64,000 bases of DNA from NCBI GenBank assembly GCA_019285755.1, contig CP079103.1:5799001-5863000 (forward strand). The letters are read 5' to 3'. Made by a program: the position numbers and the translations under genes. Numbering within the stretch: the stretch's first letter is position 1; each line of letters starts with the position of its first letter. Of the stretch, positions 21,444-30,469 are shown one piece after another. Origin of the DNA: Chitinophaga sp. E66. Lineage in GTDB: Bacteria > Bacteroidota > Bacteroidia > Chitinophagales > Chitinophagaceae. The notes below the pieces were generated by a model, which ran no database searches, was not told the DNA's origin, and was given only the letters and a program-made list of their open reading frames with translations.

Positions 21444-21527
21444 CCCTGAAGATATTTTTTGTTATAGATTGATCCATTGTAAGAATTCTTCATCCTGTTT
21501 GTGACCATTTGATCATCCTGCTCATAA

Positions 21528-21560
21528 AGAAAGTTCCGGCAAAACCAGCCGGAACTTTCT
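21528..21560. terminator. Strong 13-bp hairpin in gene-free DNA
   Basis: AGAAAGTTCCGGC (21528-21540) pairs perfectly with GCCGGAACTTTCT (21548-21560). The flanks are not strongly T-rich, so the direction is open; it may end an untranslated RNA. Confidence 0.5.
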
Positions 21561-21597
21561 CTTTATATATGAATACATAACAGGACCCTTAGGGTAA

Positions 21598-21630
21598 CTA
21601 TGCAGTGTCTATACTGCGACTATGCTGTAT
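21598..21630. repeat. Imperfect 11-bp tandem repeat (3 units)
   Basis: Units CTATGCAGTGT, CTATACTGCGA and CTATGCTGTAT follow each other without gap. They are diverged but share CTATxCxG and the 11-bp period. Confidence 0.4.
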
Positions 21631-21666
21631 TATTACTTTATCATTACTGTGTGCATACTAAATCCG

Positions 21667-21699
21667 GGAGATAAGGCGGAGATGATGTGGAGATGATGC
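21667..21699. repeat. 11-bp tandem repeat (3 units)
   Basis: Units GGAGATAAGGC, GGAGATGATGT and GGAGATGATGC are contiguous; the last two differ only in the final base. Confidence 0.55.
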
Positions 21700-21760
21700 G
21701 GACTTGATTAGCTTATGAAGCTGATAATGAGATTCTTGCAAAATAGTGGGAAAGCTTGAT

Positions 21761-21800
21761 AAACGCCTTCACAGAAATATGTATTACTGTGAAGGCGTTT
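21761..21800 (-). terminator. 14-bp hairpin downstream of the PA2169-type gene
   Basis: AAACGCCTTCACAG (21761-21774) pairs perfectly with CTGTGAAGGCGTTT (21787-21800), 43 bp beyond the stop of the minus-strand gene. It has only a short T-run (TTT) on the minus strand. Confidence 0.55.
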
Positions 21801-21842
21801 GTGTCTTCATCCTGCAAAATCCGGTCCGGATTTCCATAAATC

Positions 21843-22304
21843 TTAACCTTTATTGGCGGTTTCCAGGTCGCGGAGGTACCGGATCTTGTCGTGAGATGAA
21901 CGGAGCTTCATGCGCTGCTCGGAAATCATCTGGCGTACGTCGGGCGTCAGGAAATCTTGTTCGAGGGCCGTGTTGTATGATTTCTGTGCGGCATCTTCCC
22001 CGTACTCGCAGGTAGCGAGGATGGAGCGGCGGTCGCCCCCGCCGAAGGATACTTTCACGTCCATCCAGGTACGGTAGAGCTTACCGGCGAAAGTAGTATC
22101 GCGTTCGCGCTCTTCGCCCAGGCTACGTAAATATTTATTCAGCTCGATGGAGTTCTGCTTGCTGTCGGCGATCATGGTTTCGAAGAGTTCCTTCAGGTCC
22201 AGGTCGTCTGTTTGCAGGCGGGCTTTATTGTATCCTTCTATCCGGTCGTTATTGATCTTTACCAGGTCTTCCACGACTGCGGCAGTTTTTTGCGTGTGTT
22301 CCAT
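21843..22304 (-). CDS. PA2169-type four-helix-bundle protein (DUF2383)
   Basis: An intact 153-residue ferritin-like helical protein from ATG 22304 (MEHTQKTAAVVEDLVKINNDRIEGY). The recurrent pattern VEDLVKINNDRIEGYNKA, DLKELFETMIADS, SILATCEYGEDAAQKSYNTAL and the terminal LRDLE is that of the PA2169/DUF2383 family, which is common next to stress proteins. Its biochemical role is unknown. In-frame upstream ATGs up to 22370 exist but give an unlikely hydrophobic leader. Confidence 0.85.
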   Translation of the reverse strand: MEHTQKTAAVVEDLVKINNDRIEGYNKARLQTDDLDLKELFETMIADSKQNSIELNKYLRSLGEERERDTTFAGKLYRTWMDVKVSFGGGDRRSILATCEYGEDAAQKSYNTALEQDFLTPDVRQMISEQRMKLRSSHDKIRYLRDLETANKG

Positions 22305-22541
22305 GATGGGTACTTTTTGAGTGATGTAATTGATATGGTTACAGGGAACTACCATCCAAAAGACTGCCATGCCGGTTTCCGGTCATAAAGGAGTAATGTT
22401 TTGCTGAAGTGTCACCCCTCATGGGGGAAGTGCATCCACAAACACTGGGGAGTAATTGACCACTGAAACGCTCTCCTACGGCTGAATGGCACGCTGGCAT
22501 GAATTTTACATTACCCTATATGAACCAAAAACAATCCAGAT

Positions 22542-22694
22542 ATGAACTCCTTATTGTATCTCATTGCGGTGATCCTGATCATCGGCTGGCTGCTGGGGTT
22601 TTTCGTGTACTCCGCAGGTGGACTTATCCACGCTTTGCTCGTATTGGCGATTATTGCCATTCTGATCAACATAATCAGGGGCAGGGCTGTATAA
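22542..22694 (+). CDS. lmo0937 family small membrane protein
   Basis: A 50-residue protein made of two membrane helices: MNSLLYLIAVILIIGWLLGF, then a short VYSAGGLIH turn, then ALLVLAIIAILINIIRG. This is the standard lmo0937 pattern (LL.IAVILIIGW.LGF). Family members sit in the inner membrane and often accompany stress genes. No function is established. A good terminator follows 23 bp after the stop. Confidence 0.88.
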   Translation: MNSLLYLIAVILIIGWLLGFFVYSAGGLIHALLVLAIIAILINIIRGRAV

Positions 22695-22716
22695 AAGCTG
22701 AATACGCTTACAAGAT

Positions 22717-22765
22717 AAAAAGCGGGTGAAAATGGTGACTTACGTTTCCATTTCTCCCGCTTTTT
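22717..22765 (+). terminator. Intrinsic terminator after the lmo0937 gene
   Basis: AAAAAGCGGG (22717-22726) pairs with CCCGCTTTTT (22756-22765), extended by GAAAATGG with CCATTTCT. It could act in both directions. Confidence 0.8.
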
Positions 22766-22780
22766 GCTTTTATTCAGCCT

Positions 22781-23700
22781 ATGAATCCCATCCTGCTACT
22801 CTTATCCCTCTGGGTTAATTCCGCCAATCATGCCATGGTGGTAACCGATCAGGCCCAACATCGCGTACTATTAGTCCTTGCTCCCTCGGGCGAGATATTC
22901 CGTGAATGGCGTGCCGCCGATATTCCGGAAGCGCATCGTAAATGGTTCCGAAACCCCAGTGAGGCGAAAATGTCGCGCGACGGGAAGTTTATTCTTACCT
23001 GCGCGTCAGGCGGCGGCGCGGCCATCATCCGGCTGCTTGACGCCAAAACGCTGTGGTATGATTCGGTAGGCGGCAATCCCCATTCCCTTGACATTGCTCC
23101 GTATAATACGGTGGTGGTGGCGTCCAGCACCGGTAATCAATATACCATTTTCCGCTATGACACCACTAAACCTTATAGGCCTAAGCGCCCCGCGCCACCC
23201 GGATCGCCCCAGACGGGCATGCCGTCGTTTACTACGACGGGCGGTACTATATAGGCGGAAGTAATATTATCACTGCATATAATCTAAGAGAAGGAGTGCG
23301 TAAGAATGTAGCCCAACTGGAAATTGCTGATGCGATAACGGTACCCGGGAAAGGACTGCATGACATGAGCTATGGTTCCCGGGAGAACGTATTGTATATC
23401 ACAACGGTAGATACCTTGCTGGAATATCATATCAAGGATAAAAGCTTCCATCCGGTCGCCAGTAAGATAGCGAGGAATATTAAAGGCTTCTCCGAGGGAC
23501 CGGAGGGTTACCCCGCAACGGTTACAGTGCCAAAGGAGGAATGGTGGACGGATGAAGTCACCGACCTGAAGGGTAATACCGTTTTGCGGCTGCCCGGGGC
23601 GAAGATTTACAAAGCCCGCTGGATGCGGGGCTTCGTAAACCGCTATACAGAAATTAATGAAAAGGCGATACGACCTATCACAAAACGTGGTAGCCGCTAA
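22781..23700 (+). CDS. Beta-propeller-like exported protein, DUF6528-like
   Basis: The ~307-residue product starts at ATG 22781 (MNPILLLLSLWVNSANHAMV, a short possible signal). VVTDQAQHRVLLVLAPSGEIFREW, GKFILTCASGGGAAIIRLLDAKT, NTVVVASSTGNQYTIFRYD and, after restoring one C near 23197, VVYYDGRYYIGGSN resemble propeller blades of DUF6528-type proteins. The C-terminal part (LHDMSYGSRENVLYITTVDTLLEYHI) is another blade. It is probably extracytoplasmic. No enzyme motif is seen; the family assignment rests on general resemblance. Confidence 0.55.
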
Positions 23701-25130
23701 TTTGCCGGTAAAGTGATGATAAACGTTGTTCCCTCGCCAAGGGTGCTTTCCACCTGGATATGCCCTTTATGATTGATAATAATATTTTGCGTGGAAGTTA
23801 ACCCCAGCCCCGTGCCTTTCGTTTTAGACGTGAAGAACGGATCGAAAAGGCGGGCTTTATTCTCTTCGGGGATGCCCATTCCGTTATCGCTTATCCGTAT
23901 CGTCGCAGTTTTGCCTTCCACGGAAGTTTGTATGCTTAACACGCCTTTTCCCGGCATCATGGCTTCGATGGCGTTGATGAGGATATTCAGCAGTGCGATG
24001 TTCATCTTCTCCAGGTCGGCCGTGATAGTAACGGGATCATTCGTGTAATCCTCTTCCAGTTTAATCCCGTTCAGTTGCAGGCGGTCTGTGGCCTGCATCA
24101 GTGAGCTGAGCACCAGGTCTTTAAGGGTATATTCCTGCAGGTGCAGCTCCATCATGCGGGTGGATTGCAGCAGTTCCGTCACCAGCTGATTGATGCGCGT
24201 ACAGTTGCGTTCGATTATATCTAGGTAAAGATTGGTGTCGTCCTGGTCGATAGCATCTTCCTGCCGGAACTGCCCTACCGCCAGAATGATATTAGTAAGG
24301 GGATTACGAACCTCATGCGCAATCACCCGGGCGATGCGGCCGGATATGACGAATTTCTCCTGTTGTCTTTTTCGAGTTCTTCCCGTTTCTTATCGGTAAT
24401 GTCTTCCGCCACGCAGAGGAATGTACCGAGTTGTTCGTCCAGCTTATTGGCGTTGACGAGCACGGAGATCTTTTTCCCCGATTTGTCGCGGAAGGTAAAC
24501 TCCTGTTGAACAATGGCGTCATCTGAACATATCTCCTCGAAGAACCGGGTAGCTTCCGGATCGTGGTAGAAGAGCTGTTTCATACTGGCGCCCAGCAATT
24601 CTTCCCGCGTATATTGCAATTTCTTGCGGGCGTTGGGATTGGCATCGATAATATTCATGTTGCAATCGGCCAGGATGATGATATCATGGCTTTTTCGAAG
24701 ATGCCGAAGTATTTCCGTTCGTTTTCTGCAATGGCCCGCAGGTGCTTGAACTCGGTAATACCGTAACGGATGGCGCGTTCCAGCTCAGGGCCGGTAATGT
24801 CGCCTTTCACGAGGTAATCGGTAGCGCCGGCGATCATCGCTTCGTTATCAATGGCGTAATCGCCTTTGCCGGTGAGCATGATCACGGGGGCTTCGTATCC
24901 TATTTCCTGGAAGTGCCGCAGGATGTCTATCCCCGTATGCATGCCCAGGCGGTAATCCACCAGGTATAATTCGTGTTCGCGGCGGCCGATCGCTTCAAGG
25001 GCTTTGTCGTAGGTGGCGGTCCAGGTAAGTTCGTATTGGTCGGGGCCACATCCTGTAAAACGGTGCTGACCAAGAAGAAATCATCTTCATCATCATCGAT
25101 CATCAGGATGCGTTTACGTTTTTCTTTCAT
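23697..25130 (-). CDS. Sensor histidine kinase with N-terminal receiver domain (REC-PAS-HisKA-HATPase)
   Basis: The reconstructed protein (~479 residues) starts at 25130 (MKEKRKRILMIDDDEDDFFLV). The N-terminal receiver domain (1-125) keeps LYLVDYRLGM (Asp) and ATDYLVKGD (Lys). A PAS domain follows (~140-255: ADCNMNIIDANPNARKKLQYT), then HisKA with AHEVRNPLTN (phospho-accepting His) and HATPase_c with NAIEAM (N box), ISDNGMGIP (G1), and KGTGLGLT (G2). It lacks a membrane segment and is cytoplasmic. Breaks lie near 25040, 24690 and 24345. It lies 43 bp after the next kinase on the same strand, so both may be one unit. Its stop overlaps the convergent DUF6528-like gene by 4 bp. Confidence 0.88.
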
Positions 25131-25173
25131 GTGTTAATGGTATGCCTGATACAAAGCAATAAGTATGCTCAAA

Positions 25174-26586
25174 TCAGTCTTCCCGCGATTGTTTGAGGGG
25201 AAGGGTGATGATAAATGTTGCGCCTTTGCCGGTTTCGCCTTCGGCGGAAATGAAGCCCTGGTGTGCCTCAGCGATCTTCTTGCAGATGGCCAGTCCGATT
25301 CCCGTGCCTTTGTACTCGCTCACGCCGTGCAGGCGCTGGAAGATGAGGAAGATACGGTCGGCATAGCTTTGATCAAACCCGATGCCGTTATCGGCGACGC
25401 GGATGCGCAGGAATTTTTCGGCAGCTTTCTTTTCGCTGGAGAGCCCGGCTTCCCTGCCGGTGAGCGTTTCTCCGGTGATCCGGATTTCCAACGGCCGTTC
25501 GGGTGAGGCGAATTTGATGCTATTGGAGAGGACGTTCTGAAAAAGCTGATGGAGCCCTGTATCGGAGCCTTCGATAGCAGGCAGCGGATCGGTGCTTACG
25601 GAGCCGTTCTTCTCCTGGAGCGGTACATCAAGGTCTCCCAGTACATCCTGCAGCAGTTCATTAAGGTTCACTTCGGCGATAGTATCCGGCGTGATGCGGC
25701 CGGCGCGGGAGAAGATCAGGAGGTCGTTGATCAGTATGCGCATGCGGCCCACGGCGGAAACCATCCGGTCTACCAGCTGGCCCGCTTCTGGCGGGATGTC
25801 GCCCCGGTATTTCAGCAGGAGCCGGTCGGAGAAGGTAGATATTTTGCGCAGGGGTTCCTGCAGGTCGTGAGACGCTACGTAGGCGAACTGCTCCAATTCC
25901 TGGTTGGATTTATTGAGCAGGTTGATATTTTCCTGCAGTTCGCGCTGGTAATTACGCATCCTGGATTCTATGTGCAGCTGGAGGCGGAATTCGCGGTTGA
26001 GGGTGACGTAGGAATATATGCCGATGATAATGGCGATCAATGAAATGATAAATACGATGGGAATCCACAGGTTGGAGAAGAATGTAAACAACCGCGACTT
26101 CTCGGTTAACTGCGCTTCTTCAATGGCGATCATGTCCTGCATCTTCTTATCGATCTGATCCATAGAGAGCTCCCCTTTCCGGATGGTGGAAATATCGCCG
26201 TCGGGTTTGGCGCCGGCGAGGAGTTGTCCGTATTTGATATCGAGGAGCCGTTTGAGGGTATCGAGGTTTCTTTGTTGAACGGGGTCGTCGATCACTTTGC
26301 GGAGTTTGCGGTATTCGCTTTCGATCTTGACGCTTCGTTCTTCCATACTGGGATGAAGGAATTCCTGCTGATGGGTGATACTATACCCCTGGATAGCGGA
26401 TTCCGCGTCTTTGAGGTGCCGGGAAATAAGTTCCAGGCGCTTGGATACTTCCACGGCGTGTTGCAGGCGGGAAGCATTGTGCTGAAGATTTTTCGCAATA
26501 AGGTAAGACACTACACTGGCGCCGATGATGGCCGTGAAAGCGATGAAGAACCCCACCCGAATTTTCTTATGTATGCTGATATGCAT
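25174..26586 (-). CDS. Membrane sensor histidine kinase with CHASE3-like input domain
   Basis: An intact 470-residue kinase. From ATG 26586 (MHISIHKKIRVGFFIAF) it has a first membrane segment (~11-30), a periplasmic helical CHASE3-like domain (~30-185: LELISRHLKDAESAIQGY), a second membrane segment (~187-208, IPIVFIISLIAIIIGIY), a coiled coil and HisKA with YVASHDLQEPLRKI (the DLQEP form typical of phytochrome-like kinases). The HATPase domain shows NSIKFA, VADNGIGFD and KGTGIGLAI. It is one of the few long genes here without a break. Its stimulus is unknown. Confidence 0.92.
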   Translation of the reverse strand: MHISIHKKIRVGFFIAFTAIIGASVVSYLIAKNLQHNASRLQHAVEVSKRLELISRHLKDAESAIQGYSITHQQEFLHPSMEERSVKIESEYRKLRKVIDDPVQQRNLDTLKRLLDIKYGQLLAGAKPDGDISTIRKGELSMDQIDKKMQDMIAIEEAQLTEKSRLFTFFSNLWIPIVFIISLIAIIIGIYSYVTLNREFRLQLHIESRMRNYQRELQENINLLNKSNQELEQFAYVASHDLQEPLRKISTFSDRLLLKYRGDIPPEAGQLVDRMVSAVGRMRILINDLLIFSRAGRITPDTIAEVNLNELLQDVLGDLDVPLQEKNGSVSTDPLPAIEGSDTGLHQLFQNVLSNSIKFASPERPLEIRITGETLTGREAGLSSEKKAAEKFLRIRVADNGIGFDQSYADRIFLIFQRLHGVSEYKGTGIGLAICKKIAEAHQGFISAEGETGKGATFIITLPLKQSRED

Positions 26587-26872
26587 TTCCTTCAAACTGT
26601 TTATGGATGCCGGTTTTGGATGTGCAAGAATTTCTACATACTGAAAAATCCCTTCTACAAGCGAACCCGCGAAATGCAGCACCATCTTCCACCAATCGTC
26701 CCCAAAATACGAAAACCCCGGATTCAGGACCCATGCGCCGCTATGCTAACGCATTCCTGTGGCAGATGATATTGTTGTTGCTCCCCAACGCCGCAAATCA
26801 TGTGCCTCTATCTTGGAATGCAGTTTGGACAACAATCATAAAGAACGTGTTAAACCTTTAAAGCATCCAGCC

Positions 26873-27252
26873 ATGAACAACGAGAACGATAAAAACCAAC
26901 GTCCGAACCCTGCGGCCCCGGGTATCACTCCTCCGGATGAAAACAGGGGCCAGGGCGGCGGACAGCCGAAACCCGGACAAGGCCAGGAGCCCGATAAGCA
27001 AAACCCGGATATCCCGCAGGAGATCCCTACAAGGGAAATCGACCGCAAGCCCAGCGACCCTCAGTCCGAACCGGAGCAGGGCCCCGGCAGGATAAACCCG
27101 AAAAGGGCCGGCCAGAGCATAAACCCGACATCCCGGAAAACGAAGAAAACAACGATGTTCAGGAGCAGTCTCCAGACATTGTTGGCCAGCGAAAAGCCGA
27201 AGATGAAAGCATCATCGACAAGCGCGACCGCTTTCCGTTTCCTAACAAATAA
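26873..27252 (+). CDS. Acidic, proline-rich disordered small protein
   Basis: About 126 residues from ATG 26873 (MNNENDKNQRPNPAAPGI). It is made almost entirely of Pro, Gly, Gln, Glu, Asp, Lys and Asn with no hydrophobic core, so it is probably disordered. Restoring one C near 27084 lets the frame run to IIDKRDRFPFPNK and TAA at 27252. I do not recognise a family; similar low-complexity ORFs accompany stress genes in Bacteroidota. It precedes the YciF-like gene by 21 bp and is probably in its operon. Confidence 0.55.
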
Positions 27253-27273
27253 ACCTAAAAACCCTCACGCATT

Positions 27274-27899
27274 ATGGCAACAAGAAACACCAAGACAACA
27301 GCGCGGAGCGCTTCTTCCGCAAAATCAAGCAGCAATGGCCGCAGCAACGGAACCGCTAAAAAAGCGACCGCAACCCGCAAACCGGCAGCAAAGAGCAGCG
27401 AAATGGAACAATCACCCTTCCACCAGCTGTTTATGGATGAACTGAAAGATATTTATTGGGCCGAAAAGCATCTTGTGAAAGCGCTGCCTAAAATGCAGAA
27501 AGCCGCCTCTACCGCAGAGCTGGTGGACGCATTCGCCGAGCACCTGGAACAAACGAAAGAGCATGTAAGCCGTATTGAAGAAATCTTCGAATTGCTGGGC
27601 GCCCGCCCGGTGGCTAAGAAATGCGAAGCTATGGAAGGGCTCGTTGCAGAAGCACAGGAGCTGATCAGCGAAGAAGACGCCGGTTCCGTATTGATGCAGG
27701 CCTCATCATCGCCGCGCAAAAAGTGGAACACTACGAAATTGCAACTTACGGCAGTTTGCGTACGCTGGCCACCAGGATGGGCCACAGCGATGCCGCCAAC
27801 ATATTGGAACAAACGCTGGACGAAGAGAAAGAAACAGATTCCCTCCTCACCCAGATCGCAGAATCGAAAGTGAACGAGGAAGCGCTGGCAGAGGACTAA
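27274..27899 (+). CDS. Ferritin-like DUF892 protein (YciE/YciF type) with Lys/Ala-rich N-terminal tail
   Basis: The ~208-residue protein has two parts. Residues 1-45 are a basic Ser/Thr/Ala/Lys tail (GTAKKATATRKPAAKSS) resembling histone-H1-like tails. The rest is a DUF892 ferritin-like four-helix bundle: FHQLFMDELKDIYWAEKHLVKALPKM, HLEQTKEHVSRIEEIF, AAQKVEHYEIATYGSLRT and LEQTLDEEKETD, with Glu and His residues that could bind a di-iron site. E. coli YciE/YciF are stress-induced. One G is lost near 27695 (LDAGLIIAA). A strong terminator follows. Confidence 0.9.
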
Positions 27900-27914
27900 T
27901 CAGCCGGCGGACCG

Positions 27915-27947
27915 AAGCTGCTGCATCCACATGCAGCAGCTTTTTTT
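27915..27947 (+). terminator. Strong intrinsic terminator after the DUF892 gene
   Basis: AAGCTGCTGCAT (27915-27926) pairs perfectly with ATGCAGCAGCTT (27931-27942) around a 4-nt loop, followed by seven T. Confidence 0.92.
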
Positions 27948-27964
27948 GACCCAAACATCCCGGT

Positions 27965-28829
27965 ATGCAAAAATCCAATAAGAAGAAAACGCTCCGCCCG
28001 CCTCAGCGACAGCTACGGCAGCCGGGGCTGGAGGCGAAAATGAAACCCCTCCCCAAAGCCGCTCCGAAGGCACAGCCGGCCGGTAGGTTACAGGATAAGG
28101 TAGCCCTCATCACCGGGGGCGACAGCGGCATCGGGCGGGCCGTGGCCTGGCATTTGCCGCACAGGGGCGCATGTAGCCATCGCGTACCTCGATGAAACGG
28201 ACGACGCCAAAGCAACCGCAGAAGGCGTACGGGAACGGGGCCGCGATGTACTGTTGATTCCCGGAGACCTCAGCCGGGAGAAGCACTGTGAAAAGGTCGT
28301 CCGCCAGACTATAAAGAAATTCGGGAAGATCGACATCCTGGTCAATAATGCCGCAGTGCAGTACCCGCAAAAGAAATTCGAGGACATTACGGCGGCTCAA
28401 CTGCTGAAAACGTTTTCCGTCAATATATTCCCGCATTTTTACCTGACGAAATTCGCCCTGCCGTTCATTCCCCGTGGCGGTAGCATCATCAACACCACAT
28501 CTGTCACCGCCTACCGGGGCAGCGCTCACCTGGTGGACTATTCCGCCACCAAAGGGGCGATCGTGTCATTTACAAGGTCGCTATCGGCTATGTTAGCCGA
28601 AAAAGGTATCCGCGTAAACGGCGTGGCTCCGGGACCCATCTGGACACCGCTCATCCCGGCTACCTTTCCACCCGATCATGTGGCCAATTTTGGGTCAGAC
28701 GTGCCGTTGAAGCGCGCCGGTGAGCCGGCGGAAGTGGCGGGATGTTATGTCTTTCTCGCTTCCCCTGAAGCTGATTATATCACAGGTCAAATCCTGCACC
28801 CCAATGGAGGAGAAATTGTTAATGGCTGA
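27965..28829 (+). CDS. SDR-family oxidoreductase of general-stress type (YhdF/GSP39-like)
   Basis: The ~288-residue NAD(P)-dependent short-chain dehydrogenase has an N-terminal extension (PGLEAKMKPLPKAAP) typical of the Bacillus GSP39-like subgroup. The core shows LITGGDSGIGRAVA (cofactor binding), ILVNNAA, the catalytic Ser in INTTSVTAY, YSATKGAIVSF (YxxxK) and VNGVAPGPIWTPLIP. The substrate is unknown. Two bases are lost near 28151 (AVALAFAAQ) and 28168 (QGAHVAIAYL). Its stop (28827-28829) overlaps the start of the topoisomerase gene. Confidence 0.88.
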
Positions 28830-29839
28830 TGCGCCCGCTATGGCGCAGGCCGCCCGGTTGCGGTACGTGCAACCGGGATCGCCGGGCATTGCGCGGCACC
28901 GTATGCGCGGAGGGTTCTATTATACGGATGCCTCCGGTAAACGGATCACGGACGAAGAAGTACTGAAGCGCATCCGCGGATTGGTGTTGCCCCTGCATGG
29001 GAGAACGTATGGATCTGTCCGCATGCCAACGGGCATTTGCAGGCAACCGGTACGGATGCCATGGGCCGGCGGCAATACAGGTATCATAACCGTTGGGCGG
29101 AAGTCCGAAACGAAACGAAGTTTTACCGCCTGCTGGCGTTCGGTAAAGTGCTGCCAAAGATCCGCCGGCAGGTGACCAAAGATCTCCGCCGCCGGGAGCT
29201 AGACCTGCCACGGGTATGCGCCATCGCTATGCGCGTCATGGAAGAAACCCTCATGCGGGTAGGCAACGCGGAATATGAAAAGAAATACCATTCTTATGGG
29301 TTAACAACCTTGCGCAACAGGCATGTGCAATTTAACGGCGCCTCCGCACTCTTCCGCTTTAAGGGAAAGAAAGGAGTGGAGCACAAGATCGAACTGCGCC
29401 ACGCAGCACTGGCGAGGCTCCTGCGCAAAGTGCGCGACATTCCCGGGCAGGAACTCTTCCAGTATTACGAAAGCGGTGAAGTGAAAAGCCTCGATTCCGG
29501 CGCGCTCAACGATTACCTGAAAACCATCACGGAGAAGACTTCACCTGCAAAGACTTCCGTACCTGGGCAGGAACCCTTGAAGCCTTGCACCTTCTGTCTG
29601 TTTGTGACGACGCGTCTTCACAGGCGGAATGCAAACGCAAAATCGTGGAGGTGCTGGACCAGGTAGCCCATAAATTGGGGAATACCCGCGCGGTGTGTAA
29701 AAAATACTACGTACATCCGGCTCTGACGGAGCTCTACGAAAGCGGCGGATTGGGGAAATATAAAGCGCAGAACGTAGACGAAAAGCTACTGTTGAGAATC
29801 CTTAAAGACCATCATACACAAAAACGGCGGCGCCTCTGA
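28822..29839 (+). CDS. DNA topoisomerase IB (poxvirus-like; frameshifted by sequence errors)
   Basis: The ~339-residue enzyme relaxes supercoils by nicking one strand through a 3'-phosphotyrosyl link. The start at 28822 gives MADAPAMAQAARLRYVQPG; an in-frame ATG at 28804 is possible. The N-terminal domain reads GGFYYTDASGKRITDEEVLKRI and PPAWENVWICPHANGHLQATG. The catalytic domain has MRVGNAEYEKKYHSYGLTTLR (Arg), an internal Lys region (FRFKGKKGVEH), DFRTWAGTLEA (family form of the Arg/His block) and KKYYVHPAL with the probable nucleophilic Tyr. Breaks lie near 28993 and 29540. It overlaps the SDR by 8 bp and sits next to Ku/LigD. Confidence 0.9.
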
Positions 29840-29853
29840 GAGACGCCGCCGTT
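29823..29853 (+). terminator. GC-rich hairpin over the end of the topoisomerase gene
   Basis: AACGGCGGCG (29823-29832) pairs with CGCCGCCGTT (29844-29853). The left arm lies inside the last codons and the stop codon sits in the loop. No long T-run follows. Confidence 0.55.
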
Positions 29854-29874
29854 CCGTTCATATGCATTCATGCA

Positions 29875-30242
29875 TCACAGCCCGCCGAAGATCAGTTGTT
29901 CTTCCCGATCTTCAACCGGTATCTTTTGCAGGAATTCATCGAATCCTGCCTCATCATGCGAAGAATAAGCGCCGTACGCGTCGAGCACGTAGCCTTTTTA
30001 CCGTTTTTGTCCTCTATCAGGTACAATACGGAGTTATCTGAAGGATCGGATTCACCTTCGAAACGGTAGATCTTGATAATGCGCAGATCTTCCGGATCGT
30101 AGATTTCATCGCCTTCTACAGGTTGCATCCTGCCGTGATCGCTAACTCTTAATTCATTGTCGTAGCCTTTCGAATGGAGCTTGTTCATTACTTGCGACAG
30201 GGTGTTCATTTCGCCGGGTTTATCTGATCTCAGGTTTTCCAT
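29875..30242 (-). CDS. Small Bacteroidota protein (family often labelled phosphoribosylpyrophosphate synthetase)
   Basis: The ~122-residue protein runs from ATG 30242 (MENLRSDKPGEMNTLSQVM). One A is lost near 29998; with it the frame continues GKKGYVLDAYGAYSSHDEAGFDEFLQKIPV to a TGA at 29875. The block LRIIKIYRFEGESDPSDNSVLYLIE...GYVLDAYGAY matches a small Bacteroidota family that databases often name PRPP synthetase, although it is far too short and lacks that enzyme's motifs. Its function is unknown. It is transcribed away from the topoisomerase-NHEJ genes around it. Confidence 0.65.
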
Positions 30243-30386
30243 AAAAGTCAAATTTGATTACAGTTGAAAATCCAAAACACATGCCACTGCGATAAAAAAT
30301 GGCCTGATTGTTGGCAGTTATTCAATGAAGCGATCAAATCTCATTTGAGCAAATTCCCCGATAGTTATGCATATGAAGAAACAAGG

Positions 30387-30413
30387 CCGTTCCGTTCCCG
30401 GAACGGTTTTTTT
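30387..30413 (+). terminator. Intrinsic terminator just upstream of ku with no gene before it
   Basis: CCGTTCCG (30387-30394) pairs with CGGAACGG (30399-30406) around TTCC, followed by seven T. No plus-strand gene lies between 29839 and 30470, so it either ends an unannotated small RNA or attenuates the ku transcript. Confidence 0.75.
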
Positions 30414-30469
30414 CTGTCAACTACCATGGTATAATGATTGTTGTACAGGAAGACTAAACCGTTTCCATT

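Larger units (their letters stand above)
21294..21842 (+). other. ~550-bp gene-free region with hairpins and 11-bp direct repeats
   Basis: No gene is visible. The region holds three hairpins (21408-21443, 21528-21560, 21761-21800) and two runs of imperfect 11-bp tandem units: three units CTATxCxGxxx from 21598 and three units GGAGATxAxGx at 21667-21699. The hairpins look like terminators of CsbD (+) and of the PA2169-type gene (-). Confidence 0.6.

Noticed and set aside
22490..22510. Sigma-54 promoter before the lmo0937 gene (TGGCACGCTGGCATG)
   Set aside because: The -24 half is good, but the -12 position reads CATG instead of TTGC and the spacing to GC is wrong.
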